Positions 1 through 10,160 of a stretch of 54,559 nucleotides of DNA are shown one piece after another. Every line of letters begins with the position of its first letter. Within the stretch, counting starts at the first letter, position 1. The stretch is taken from the NCBI RefSeq assembly GCF_000878135.1, contig NZ_JXQZ01000135.1:1-54559 (forward strand), written 5' to 3'. This DNA comes from Frigoribacterium sp. MEB024. GTDB lineage: Bacteria; Actinomycetota; Actinomycetes; Actinomycetales; Microbacteriaceae. The position numbers and the translations under genes were made by a program. Below the pieces are notes generated by a model. That model was not told the origin of the DNA. It saw only the letters and a list, made by a program, of their open reading frames with translations, and did not search any database.

Positions 1-102
1 GCCGTGACCGCACTCCCACCCCGGGGCATCTCCGCCGGCCCCGCCCCGCCGGGCCCGGCCCGGCCCGGCCCCGCCCCGCCCTACCCCGCCCGCTCGTCTG
101 CG

Positions 103-177
103 GTCGGCAACTCCGGAGTTCGGTTGCGTCGCGCCTCCTGCGGGACGTTCCGGTGGTCGTTCTCCTGAGTTGCCGAC
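103..177 (+). repeat. 75-bp inverted-repeat element, copy 1
   Basis: The ends are GTCGGCAACTC and GAGTTGCCGAC, an exact 11-bp inverted repeat. The pairing continues imperfectly to about 22 bp per arm. The core holds GCGCCTCCTG at 131-140. Copies 2 and 3 follow as a tandem series with shared flanks. Confidence 0.85.
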
Positions 178-276
178 GTGGGCGGGGTGACGTCGGGCTG
201 CGAGGGGCGTGACCCGGCCCGGTCCGGCACGGCCCGGCCCGGCCCCGCCTGGCACGGCCCTGCCCGCTCGTCTGCG

Positions 277-351
277 GTCGGCAACTCGGGAGTTCGGCTG
301 CGCCGCGCCTCCTGCGGGCCGTTCCGGTGGTCGTTCTCCTGAGTTGCCGAC
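277..351 (+). repeat. 75-bp inverted-repeat element, copy 2
   Basis: It has the same length and terminal inverted repeats as copy 1, with CCGCGCCTCC at 303-312. The flanks on both sides match those of copy 1, which indicates duplication of the element plus surrounding DNA rather than independent insertion. Confidence 0.85.
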
Positions 352-481
352 GTGGGCGGGGTGACGTCGGGCTGCGAGGGGCGTGACCCGGCCCGGTCCG
401 GCAGGCACGGCCCGGCACGTCCCGGTGGCGGTGGCGGTGGCGGTAATGGTCGGGTTCGGCTCGCGATGCCGCTCGTCTGCG

Positions 482-556
482 GTCGGCAACTCCGGAGTTC
501 GGTTGCGCCGCGCCTCCTGCGGGCCGTTCCGGTGGTCACTTTCCTGAGTTGCCGAC
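482..556 (+). repeat. 75-bp inverted-repeat element, copy 3
   Basis: It is exactly 75 bp with the same ends and CCGCGCCTCC at 508-517. The left flank (CGTCTGCG) is the same as in copies 1 and 2. The right flank diverges after about 10 bp, so this looks like the end of the tandem array. Confidence 0.85.
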
Positions 557-607
557 GTGGGCGGGACGGCATGGGGAAGAGCCGAGGTCCCCTCCGGCGG
601 GCGACGA

Positions 608-705
608 ACGGGCGTGCCCGCCGACGCCGGCCGCCGCAGCGGCACCGCATCGACGGGCACGCCCGTCAGAACGCAGGAGGCGCGGTGAGCGCCCCCCTGG
701 CGCTC
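608..705 (-). terminator. Hairpins downstream of gnd
   Basis: Two hairpins lie just past the gnd stop on the minus strand. The first has 7-bp arms GAGCGCC (687-693) and GGCGCTC (699-705). The second has 13-bp arms (608-620 and 654-666) separated by 33 nt. The word CAGGAGGCGCGG (674-685) lies between them. There is no clear U-tract, so their role as gnd terminators is inferred from position. Confidence 0.45.
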
Positions 706-706
706 G

Positions 707-2179
707 TCAGTGGGTCGACGGCTCCGTCTCGATCTCGGAGCGGTCGCCCGACCAGAGGGTGTGGAACGTGCCCTCCTCGTCGACGCGCTGATAGGTGTGG
801 GCGCCGAAGAAGTCGCGCTGTCCCTGGATGAGCGAGGCGGGCAGACGTTCGGACGCGAGCGAGTCGTAGTACGACAGCGCCGAAGCGAACCCGGGCACGG
901 GGATGCCCGAGAGGGCGGCCTTGGCGACGACGCGGCGCCAGGCCTCTTCGCCGTCGCGGACGGCCGCGGCGAAGTAGTCGTCCTCGAGCAGGGTCGCGAT
1001 CGACGCGTCCTTCTCGTAGGCGTCGACGATGCGGTTGAGGAACTGTGCGCGGATGATGCAGCCGCCGCGCCAGATCTTGGCGATGGCGCCCTTGTCGATG
1101 TCCCAGTCGTACTCGTCGGCACCGGCGATGATGGCGTCGAAGCCCTGGGCGTAGGCGACGATCTTCGAGGCGTAGAGGGCCTTCTGCACGTCGTCCTCGA
1201 AGCCGTCGCCGGCCTCCTGGATCGTGGGTCGCCCCTGCAGGGTCTTCTGCACCGCCGCGCGCTGGGCGGGTTTCGACGACACGGCGCGGGCGAAGACGGC
1301 CTCGGCGATGCCGCCGACCGGCACGCCCAACCCGACGCTGTTCTGAACGGTCCAGACGCCCGTGCCCTTCGAGCCGGCCTGGTCGACGATGGAGTCGACG
1401 AGCGGGCCGTCGGTCTTGGCGTCGGTCTGGCGCAGCACCTCGGCCGTGATCTCGATCAGGTACGACTCGAGCTCGCCCTTGTTCCACTCCTCGAAGACCG
1501 AGGCGATGGCGGCGGGCTCGTGGCCGCCGACCCGGCGCAGCAGGTCGTACGACTCGGCGATGAGTTGCATGTCGGCGTACTCGATGCCGTTGTGGATCAT
1601 CTTGACGAAGTGGCCCGCGCCGTCGGCTCCGACGTGCGTGACACAGGGTTCGCCCTCCGCGACCGCCGCGATCGACGCCAGGATCGGGCCGAGCGTCTCG
1701 TAGGCCTCCTTCGAGCCGCCGGGCATGATGGACGGACCCTTCAGGGCACCCTCCTCGCCGCCCGAGATGCCGGCACCCACGAAGTTGAGTCCGCGCTCCT
1801 TGAGGGCGGCCTCGCGTCGGCGCGTGTCCTGGAAGTTCGCGTTGCCGCCGTCGACGATGATGTCGCCCTCGTCGAACACGTCGGCGAGCTGGTCGATGAC
1901 GGCGTCGGTGCCGCGACCGGCCTGCACCATGATGATCGCGGTGCGCGGCTTCTGCAGCGAGGCCGCGAAGTCCTCGATCGACTTCGAGGGGACGAACCCC
2001 GCGTCGCCGTGCTCGTCCATCAGGGTGTCGGTGCGTTCGGGGGAACGGTTGTAGACCGCGACCGTGTTGCCTTCGCGGCTGGCGAGGTTGCGAGCCAGGT
2101 TCGAGCCCATGACGGCCAGGCCGACGACTCCGATGTTCGCCTTGGCGGTGGACTGCGCTGCTGCTCCGTGTTCGGTCAC
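707..2179 (-). CDS. gnd: 6-phosphogluconate dehydrogenase, decarboxylating
   Basis: This enzyme oxidatively decarboxylates 6-phosphogluconate to ribulose 5-phosphate in the cytosol, producing NADPH in the pentose phosphate pathway. The 490-residue protein has an N-terminal Rossmann fold (GLAVMGSNLARN near residue 21), an NRSPERT cofactor segment, and the family signature GADGAGHFVKMIHNGIEY that carries the catalytic Lys. Its length is normal for the family. The GTG start at 2179 follows a GGAGG ribosome site at about 5 nt. It is divergent from gluconokinase, whose product is its substrate, so the pair forms a short gluconate branch and is probably regulated from the shared intergenic region. 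Confidence 0.97.
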   Translation of the reverse strand: MTEHGAAAQSTAKANIGVVGLAVMGSNLARNLASREGNTVAVYNRSPERTDTLMDEHGDAGFVPSKSIEDFAASLQKPRTAIIMVQAGRGTDAVIDQLADVFDEGDIIVDGGNANFQDTRRREAALKERGLNFVGAGISGGEEGALKGPSIMPGGSKEAYETLGPILASIAAVAEGEPCVTHVGADGAGHFVKMIHNGIEYADMQLIAESYDLLRRVGGHEPAAIASVFEEWNKGELESYLIEITAEVLRQTDAKTDGPLVDSIVDQAGSKGTGVWTVQNSVGLGVPVGGIAEAVFARAVSSKPAQRAAVQKTLQGRPTIQEAGDGFEDDVQKALYASKIVAYAQGFDAIIAGADEYDWDIDKGAIAKIWRGGCIIRAQFLNRIVDAYEKDASIATLLEDDYFAAAVRDGEEAWRRVVAKAALSGIPVPGFASALSYYDSLASERLPASLIQGQRDFFGAHTYQRVDEEGTFHTLWSGDRSEIETEPSTH

Positions 2180-2211
2180 GGTGCCTCCTTCTCGGTCGAT
2201 GGTGATCGCAG

Positions 2212-2278
2212 ACTATGCCTCGGTGCCGAGCGTCCGACAGGCACCGTCCGTACCCCTCCCGGACGGCTCGCCTAGGGT
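2212..2278. promoter_or_regulatory. Divergent gnd/gntK promoter region with inverted repeat
   Basis: On the minus strand CATAGT (2212-2217) fits a -10 box for gnd. On the plus strand TAGGGT (2273-2278) fits a -10 box for gntK. Between them lies a perfect inverted repeat, CCGTCCG (2244-2250) and CGGACGG (2260-2266), just upstream of the gntK -10. It is a plausible operator for a gluconate-responsive regulator, but no such regulator is encoded nearby. Confidence 0.45.
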
Positions 2279-2311
2279 TGACGCGACCGTGTTCCCGATC
2301 GAAGGCCGTCC

Positions 2312-2854
2312 GTGACCGACCAGCCCCACCCCGCTCCCGTCCCGCCCGTCGTCGTGATGGGGGTCTCCGGATCGGGCAAGTCGACCGTGGGCGAGCTGCT
2401 GGCAGAAACCCTCGGCATCCCGTTCGTCGACGCCGACGACCTGCACCCCGAGGCGAACCGCCGCAAGATGGCCGAGGGGCACCCGCTCGACGACGACGAC
2501 CGGTGGCCGTGGCTCCGCATCGTCGCCGACCGCATCACCGCCGCGGGCGACGACTCGGTCGTCGTGGCCTGCTCGTCGTTGAAGCGGGCGTACCGCGACG
2601 TCCTGCGCGAAGGCGACCCGCGCCTCCGGTTCGTGCACCTGACCGGCGTGCGCGACCTCGTCGCCCGTCGCCAGCGGGAGCGCAAGGGGCACTTCATGCC
2701 GCCCGGGCTGATGGAGTCGCAGTTCGCCACCCTCGAGCCGCTGGCCGACGACGAGGCCGGGTTCGAGGTCGACGTGCGTCCCGGCCCGGACGACGTCGTG
2801 GCGACGGTCGTGGCCCATCTCGAGGCCGTGCGACGAGGCGAGCTCGAACACTGA
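2312..2854 (+). CDS. gntK: Gluconokinase
   Basis: This kinase phosphorylates D-gluconate with ATP to 6-phosphogluconate, the substrate of the divergent gnd product. The 180-residue protein is a P-loop kinase: Walker A GVSGSGKST at residues 17-25, then the gluconokinase motif DADDLHPEANRRKM, CSSLKRAYRD, and the lid region RQRERKGHFMP. Its length matches the single-domain GntK family. The GTG start at 2312 leaves about 27 nt of leader from the proposed TAGGGT promoter. I see no gluconate permease in the window, so uptake must be encoded elsewhere. Confidence 0.95.
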   Translation: MTDQPHPAPVPPVVVMGVSGSGKSTVGELLAETLGIPFVDADDLHPEANRRKMAEGHPLDDDDRWPWLRIVADRITAAGDDSVVVACSSLKRAYRDVLREGDPRLRFVHLTGVRDLVARRQRERKGHFMPPGLMESQFATLEPLADDEAGFEVDVRPGPDDVVATVVAHLEAVRRGELEH

Positions 2855-2916
2855 TCGTGCGCCCTCTCGGGCGGACGGACCAACTGACCGTGCGCCCTCG
2901 CGGGCGGACGAACCAG
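2852..2916 (+). repeat. Tandem 33-bp hairpin repeat after gntK
   Basis: Two head-to-tail copies (from 2852 and from 2885) each contain a CGCCC...GGGCG hairpin within a TGCGCCCTC-CGGGCGGAC context. The first begins inside the gntK stop codon. They probably act as tandem weak terminators (inference). They are followed directly by GAGGAGGCGCGGG at 2916-2928. Confidence 0.5.
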
Positions 2917-2928
2917 AGGAGGCGCGGG

Positions 2929-2958
2929 TTGGCGACACGCCCGGCCGACGTGTAACCT
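2929..2958 (+). promoter_or_regulatory. Promoter for the rplY leader
   Basis: TTGGCG (2929-2934) and TAACCT (2953-2958) are separated by 18 bp, a good -35/-10 pair. Transcription would begin near 2965, giving rplY a leader of about 200 nt. Confidence 0.5.
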
Positions 2959-2964
2959 GGGCAG

Positions 2965-3164
2965 CTGAACCTCGGCGAGGGGTGCTCCGGCACCCGTGAT
3001 CGACGCGGTAGGCAGGCGCTCGGTGCTCAGGCACCACTCGTGCAGCGGTGATCGTCCTTCGGGCGGCGCCCCTCGGGTTGCGGGTCCTTCCTCACGCGAT
3101 GCGCGTTCGAGTTGACACCGACCACACACCCCCGGGCCGTCCGCGGCCCCTGCAAGGAGACGAC
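2965..3164 (+). promoter_or_regulatory. Candidate structured 5' leader of rplY
   Basis: The leader of about 200 nt contains two clear hairpins, GGGTGC-TCCG-GCACCC near 2980-2998 and GGTGC-TCAG-GCACC near 3021-3034, then G+C-rich segments, and ends in a ribosome site AAGGAGA (3154-3160). Ribosomal protein leaders are known to control several r-protein genes. I do not recognise this as a catalogued family, so autogenous control by L25 is only a hypothesis. An in-frame upstream ATG at 3048 exists but encodes nothing L25-like. Confidence 0.35.
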
Positions 3165-3800
3165 ATGTCCGACCAGAACACCCTCAGCGCCCTCGTGCGC
3201 ACCAGCTTCGGCAAGGGCGCGGCCCGCAAGATCCGCGCGAACGACCAGATCCCCGCGGTCATCTACGGCCACGGCACCGACCCCCAGCACGTCACGCTGC
3301 CCGGTCACGAGACCATGCTGATCACGCGTCGCGCCAACGCCGTCATCACGCTCGACATCGAGGGCACGAACCAGCTCGCCCTCGTCAAGGACATCCAGCG
3401 CGACCCGGTCAAGCAGACCATCGAGCACATCGACCTGATCGTCGTCCGCCAGGGCGAGAAGGTCACCGTCCAGGTCCCCGTGCACGTCGAGGGCGAGTCG
3501 GCTCCCGGCACGATCCACGTCGTCGAGCTCAACGTCGTCGAGCTCGAGGTCGAGGCCACGCACATCCCGCAGAGCGTCGTCGTCTCGATCGAGGGCCTCG
3601 AAGAGGGCGCCCAGATCTCGGCCGCCGACCTCGCCCTGCCCAAGGGCGCCACCCTGGTCAGCGAGCCCGAGACCCTCGTGCTCGCCGTCTCGGTGCCCCA
3701 GCTCGACCTGACGACCGACGCGGTCTCCGACGAGGACGGCGAGGCCGCCGAGGCCGAGGGCGACGTCGACTCCATCGAGGACGAAGAGCGCTCCGAGTAA
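3165..3800 (+). CDS. rplY: 50S ribosomal protein L25, long Ctc form
   Basis: L25/Ctc binds 5S rRNA in the 50S subunit and, in its long form, is a general-stress protein in Gram-positive bacteria. The 211-residue protein has the N-terminal RNA-binding barrel (FGKGAARKIRANDQIPAVIYG) and the C-terminal TL5 domain (VPVHVEGESAPG, ATHIPQSVVVSIEGLEEG), then a very acidic tail (GEAAEAEGDVDSIEDEE). I chose ATG 3165 because AAGGAG lies 5-6 nt upstream and homology starts at SALVRTSFGKG. It precedes pth by 60 nt, the usual rplY-pth pairing, and the two are probably co-transcribed. Confidence 0.96.
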   Translation: MSDQNTLSALVRTSFGKGAARKIRANDQIPAVIYGHGTDPQHVTLPGHETMLITRRANAVITLDIEGTNQLALVKDIQRDPVKQTIEHIDLIVVRQGEKVTVQVPVHVEGESAPGTIHVVELNVVELEVEATHIPQSVVVSIEGLEEGAQISAADLALPKGATLVSEPETLVLAVSVPQLDLTTDAVSDEDGEAAEAEGDVDSIEDEERSE

Positions 3801-3860
3801 CACGGCGCACCCCGAACACCCTGCCGGCGCAGACCCACTGAGAGAACGACGACCACGACG

Positions 3861-4451
3861 ATGGCACTCGACGACCAGTGGCTCGTGGTCGGGCTCGGCA
3901 ACCCCGGGCCCGGCTACGCCGGCAACAGGCACAACGTGGGGCAGATGGTGTTGGCCGAACTGGCCGACCGTCTGTCCGCCGGCTTCAAGAACCACCGCAC
4001 GAACGCGACGGTCGCCGAGGGGCGTACCGCCCCCGGCGGCCCTCGCTTCGTGTTGGCCAAGCCCGCCACGTACATGAACGTCTCGGGCGGTCCGACGCAG
4101 GCGCTCCTGCGGTACTACGACCTCGACGTGTCGCGGCTGATCGTCGTCCACGACGAGCTCGACATCGACTTCGACGTCGTCCGGCTGAAGCACGGTGGTG
4201 GCCACGGCGGCCACAACGGCATCCGCGACATCATCGCCGCCACCGGCTCGAACGAGTTCACCCGGGTGCGGGTCGGCATCGGCCGTCCCCCCGGCAGGCA
4301 ACCCGCCGCCGACTTCGTCCTCAAGGACTTCTCGTCCACCGAGCGCAAAGAGCTGCCGTTCCTGATCGGTGACGCGGCCGACGCCGTCGAGATGATCGCG
4401 ACCGACGGGCTCACGGCAGCCCAGCTGAAGTTCCACACCGCCAAGAGCTGA
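3861..4451 (+). CDS. pth: Peptidyl-tRNA hydrolase
   Basis: This enzyme releases peptides from peptidyl-tRNAs that drop off ribosomes, recycling tRNA in the cytosol. The 196 residues include all catalytic blocks of the Pth family: GLGNPG with the catalytic His in GNRHNVG (H24), the TYMNVSG asparagine, HDELDI, and the HGGGHGGHNGIRDI glycine-rich loop. Length is normal. The ATG at 3861 has only a weak purine-rich stretch upstream, consistent with read-through from rplY. The gene ends about 100 nt before mfd, which has its own promoter. Confidence 0.97.
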   Translation: MALDDQWLVVGLGNPGPGYAGNRHNVGQMVLAELADRLSAGFKNHRTNATVAEGRTAPGGPRFVLAKPATYMNVSGGPTQALLRYYDLDVSRLIVVHDELDIDFDVVRLKHGGGHGGHNGIRDIIAATGSNEFTRVRVGIGRPPGRQPAADFVLKDFSSTERKELPFLIGDAADAVEMIATDGLTAAQLKFHTAKS

Positions 4452-4535
4452 CCGGCTCGCCGGATGCCGACCGCCGCGGGCCCGGTGCCGGTGTCGCCGT
4501 CAGCGAACCCCGGCCGCGGTGTCGGTGGTGCCGCG

Positions 4536-4541
4536 TAACAT
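4536..4541 (+). promoter_or_regulatory. mfd -10 box, leaderless start
   Basis: TAACAT lies 7 nt before GTG 4549. The spacing places the +1 at or next to the start codon, and there is no ribosome-binding site, so the transcript is probably leaderless. Confidence 0.5.
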
Positions 4542-4548
4542 CATGCGG

Positions 4549-8160
<3,612 letters not shown>

Positions 8161-8162
8161 CC

Positions 8163-8933
8163 GTGTCGGCCCGGCGGGCGGGCGGCGCCCCGGACGACCA
8201 GGCGCGGGGCGGCCTCGAGCCCGGGGCAGGTGTCCGGCTCGACGAGCTCGTCGGCGTGGTCGACGCCCTCCTCGCCGACGAGGGCGGGTGCGCCTGGAAC
8301 AGGGCGCAGACCCCTCGATCCCTCGTGACCTATCTCGTCGAAGAGACCTATGAGCTCGTCGAGGCGATCGAGGACGGCACCGTGGACGACCTCCGGGAAG
8401 AGCTCGGGGACGTGCTCTACCAGGTGGTCTTGCACAGCGCTCTGGCTGCGCGCGCCTCCTCGGGGTCGTTCGAACTCGCCGACGTCGTCCGCGACGTCGC
8501 CGAGAAGGTCGTCCGGCGTCATCCTCACGTGTTCGGGGCGGACCGGGCCGACGGCGTCGACGACATCGTCCGTCTCTGGTCGGCGGCGAAGGCGGTCGAG
8601 AAGTCGCAGCGGACGAGTGCCTACGACGGTGTCCCGGTCGGGCAGCCGGCTCTCGCCCGGGCTCAGAAGCTCGACGCGCGTCGGGCCTCCGCGGGCGCGG
8701 CACGGCCTGCGTCGGATCATGCGCCGACGGTGACGTCGAGCACGGACGTCCCCGTCGCCCGGGCCGGGTCGAGTGAGCTCGCGTGGGGCAGGGCGCTGCT
8801 CGCCCGGGTCGACGAGGCCACCGATCACGGCATCGACGCCGAGCGTGCCCTCCGGGCGGCCGTGCGCGAACGCGAGACACTGCTTCGGCGAGATGAGGCG
8901 GGACCAGCCCGAGAAGGACGGGCCGAGGGGTGA
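8163..8933 (+). CDS. mazG: MazG-family nucleoside triphosphate pyrophosphohydrolase
   Basis: MazG enzymes hydrolyse (d)NTPs to the monophosphate plus pyrophosphate, as house-cleaning or to limit ppGpp. The 256-residue protein has the MazG core near residues 20-130: CAWNRAQTPRSLVTYLVEETYELVE carries the EExxE metal motif, and LREELGDVLYQV carries the ELGD motif. A less conserved C-terminal half (AKAVEKSQRTSAYDGVP, then an Ala/Arg-rich tail) follows. GTG 8163 lies 2 nt after the mfd stop, so translational coupling is likely. The residue after CAW is Asn where many homologues have Asp. The strong hairpin at 9019-9051 probably ends the transcript. Confidence 0.88.
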   Translation: MSARRAGGAPDDQARGGLEPGAGVRLDELVGVVDALLADEGGCAWNRAQTPRSLVTYLVEETYELVEAIEDGTVDDLREELGDVLYQVVLHSALAARASSGSFELADVVRDVAEKVVRRHPHVFGADRADGVDDIVRLWSAAKAVEKSQRTSAYDGVPVGQPALARAQKLDARRASAGAARPASDHAPTVTSSTDVPVARAGSSELAWGRALLARVDEATDHGIDAERALRAAVRERETLLRRDEAGPAREGRAEG

Positions 8934-8952
8934 CGGGCCCGAGGGGAACAGG

Positions 8953-8997
8953 CCGAGAACGGATCGTCCGAGAACGGATCGTCCGAGCACGGGGCGT
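8953..8997 (+). repeat. 15-bp tandem repeat, three units
   Basis: The unit CCGAGAACGGATCGT occurs twice exactly (8953-8967, 8968-8982), and a third, diverged unit follows (8983-8997). Function unknown. Confidence 0.7.
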
Positions 8998-9018
8998 CTG
9001 ACGCAGCCCCGGTCGAGC

Positions 9019-9051
9019 AGGTGCCCCCTCAACCCGAATGAGGGGGCACCT
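9019..9051 (+). terminator. Strong hairpin, probable mfd-mazG terminator
   Basis: The arms AGGTGCCCCCTCA and TGAGGGGGCACCT pair perfectly over 13 bp around the loop ACCCGAA. There is no U-tract, as is common for actinobacterial terminators. A smaller hairpin at 9063-9079 (GCTCA-ACCCGAA-TGAGC) repeats the same loop and closing pairs. Confidence 0.65.
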
Positions 9052-9172
9052 CGGCGTCGCCTGCTCAACCCGAATGAGCGGCGAGGCCGGCGCTCGTCCA
9101 CCAGCGGATCGGCCCGAGGGGCAGCGACCCGGCGGAGATCGAGTGTTGTCCTCAATGTAGAGGGTGATTGCT

Positions 9173-9195
9173 GACATGTCAAAAGACGACATGTC
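9173..9195. promoter_or_regulatory. Paired GACATGTC palindromes
   Basis: Two copies of the 8-bp palindrome GACATGTC (9173-9180 and 9188-9195) are 15 bp apart in an unusually A+T-rich patch about 160 bp before the tetR start. They may be operator half-sites, but a TetR protein more often binds closer to its promoter. Confidence 0.3.
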
Positions 9196-9349
9196 GGTCT
9201 ACTCGTCGTCCGGTTCGACGGTGTTCGGCGGGGCAGCGAGACCGTCGATCGGCCGACCGGTCGGCCACGGCAGACGTCTGTTATGGTCCACTACGACGAC
9301 GGCGACCGCGCAGGGCGAGTACGACTCGTCGGCACGAAGGAGCGGCACC

Positions 9350-9931
9350 ATGCCTCGCAAGCCTGACCCCACCCGCAAGCCCGAACTGCTCGGTCAGATC
9401 CTCGAGCACCTCCGGGGTCGCTCCCTCGCCACCGTGTCCTTCCGAACCCTTGCCGAGGCCCTCGGGGTCAGCACGTACGTCTTCGTCTACCACTTCGGCA
9501 ACCGGGCCGAGCTCGTCGCCGAGATCGTCCGTGCCGTCGTCGCCCGCAACGACGGACTGCTCGCGGTCGCGGTCTCCGAGCTCGATCGTGAGGCGTTCGG
9601 CAAACACCTGGCGAAGGTCTGGCACGACGTCTCCACCGAACGGGGACGCGACCTGCATCGCCTCGAGCTCGAGGCGGCCCTGCTCGAGACCGTGGCGGGC
9701 GAGGCCGATGGCACTGCGCGCGGGACCGTCGGCCGGTGGGTCGACCACGTCGCCGACTGGCTCTCGGCGAACGGAGTCGCGGCAGCCGAGGCCAAGGTCG
9801 CGGCGCGGGTCTTCGTCGACGCGTTCTTCGGTCTGCAGTACGACGCCATCGTCTCGGGTGACGGGCGTCGAGCGTCTGCGGCCTACAAGGAGTCGGTCGA
9901 GACCCTGGTCTCTCGCGTTCCTCGCGACTGA
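9350..9931 (+). CDS. TetR/AcrR-family transcriptional regulator
   Basis: This 193-residue protein has an N-terminal helix-turn-helix typical of TetR/AcrR repressors: ILEHLRGRSLATVSFRTLAEALGVS, then YVFVYHFGNRAELVAEI, with the YHF in the recognition helix region. The C-terminal half (DHVADWLSANGVAAAEAKVAARVFVDAFFGLQYDAIV) would bind ligand and dimerise. I took ATG 9350 because AAGGAG lies about 8 nt upstream and the HTH then begins at the usual distance. The reading frame is open further upstream but contains nothing recognisable. It stands alone between mazG and hisS on the same strand, so its target cannot be deduced from context. Confidence 0.85.
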   Translation: MPRKPDPTRKPELLGQILEHLRGRSLATVSFRTLAEALGVSTYVFVYHFGNRAELVAEIVRAVVARNDGLLAVAVSELDREAFGKHLAKVWHDVSTERGRDLHRLELEAALLETVAGEADGTARGTVGRWVDHVADWLSANGVAAAEAKVAARVFVDAFFGLQYDAIVSGDGRRASAAYKESVETLVSRVPRD

Positions 9932-10094
9932 CCCAGCCTGGCGTGGGTCTCGGTCGGGGTCTCCGGTGAGGCGGAGCCGGGCCGAACGCATGGCGCCCGA
10001 CCCGGCCCGGGCCCTCACCGCAGGGAAGGGAGGGCCTCGAGGTGTGACCGGCACGCAACCCGATTCGCGCCGACCACCCGAGAAAACCATAACG

Positions 10095-10100
10095 TAGAAT
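10095..10100 (+). promoter_or_regulatory. Probable promoter upstream of hisS
   Basis: TAGAAT is a near-consensus -10 box in a locally A+T-rich patch (GAAAACCATAACG precedes it). Transcription from here gives hisS a leader of about 55 nt containing a short reading frame that begins 5 nt after the box. Confidence 0.45.
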
Positions 10101-10105
10101 GTGAC

Positions 10106-10153
10106 ATGCCTGCAACTCGGCACGACCTCGGGGGCTCGGCGTCTCTGGGATGA
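10106..10153 (+). CDS. Possible 15-residue leaderless upstream ORF
   Basis: ATG 10106 lies 5 nt after the TAGAAT box and opens a 15-codon frame, MPATRHDLGGSASLG, ending 7 nt before the hisS start. It contains a single histidine codon, so classical His attenuation is unlikely. It could be a coupling peptide, or simply an accident of sequence. No homology is recognised. Confidence 0.2.
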   Translation: MPATRHDLGGSASLG

Positions 10154-10160
10154 TGTCCTC

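Larger units (their letters stand above)
1..706. other. Non-coding repeat-rich left end
   Basis: I find no credible gene here. The open frames on both strands are low-complexity Arg/Pro/Gly products of the G+C bias, with no start-site context. The stretch contains GGCCC-type low-complexity DNA (about 40-80), three 75-bp inverted-repeat elements at 103, 277 and 482, a CGGTGG hexamer run near 424-444, and hairpins between 608 and 705. The spacers after the first two elements begin with the same roughly 50 bp, so the trio is a degenerate tandem array with periods of 174 and 205 bp. Confidence 0.8.
8934..9349. other. mazG-tetR intergenic region
   Basis: This 416-bp gap has no gene. It contains a 15-bp tandem triplication (8953-8997), two hairpins sharing the same loop sequence (9019-9051 and 9063-9079), two GACATGTC palindromes (9173-9195), and a TATGGT -10-like hexamer near 9281. 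Positions 9140-9200 and 9280-9300 are noticeably richer in A+T than the surroundings, consistent with promoter and operator DNA for the following regulator. Confidence 0.6.

Noticed and set aside
103-351. Insertion sequence ends with target-site duplications
   Set aside because: The flanks of intact copies show no direct duplication apart from those explained by tandem duplication of the whole region, and no transposase is encoded in the window.
81-831. Several open reading frames on both strands over the left-end repeats, with peptides such as SATQENDHRN repeated
   Set aside because: The repetition simply translates the 75-bp elements. There is no ribosome site, no domain, and the frames run into gnd on the wrong strand.
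3048-3164. An in-frame upstream ATG extending L25 by 39 residues
   Set aside because: The extension has no L25 homology, whereas ATG 3165 has an AAGGAG site at the right distance.
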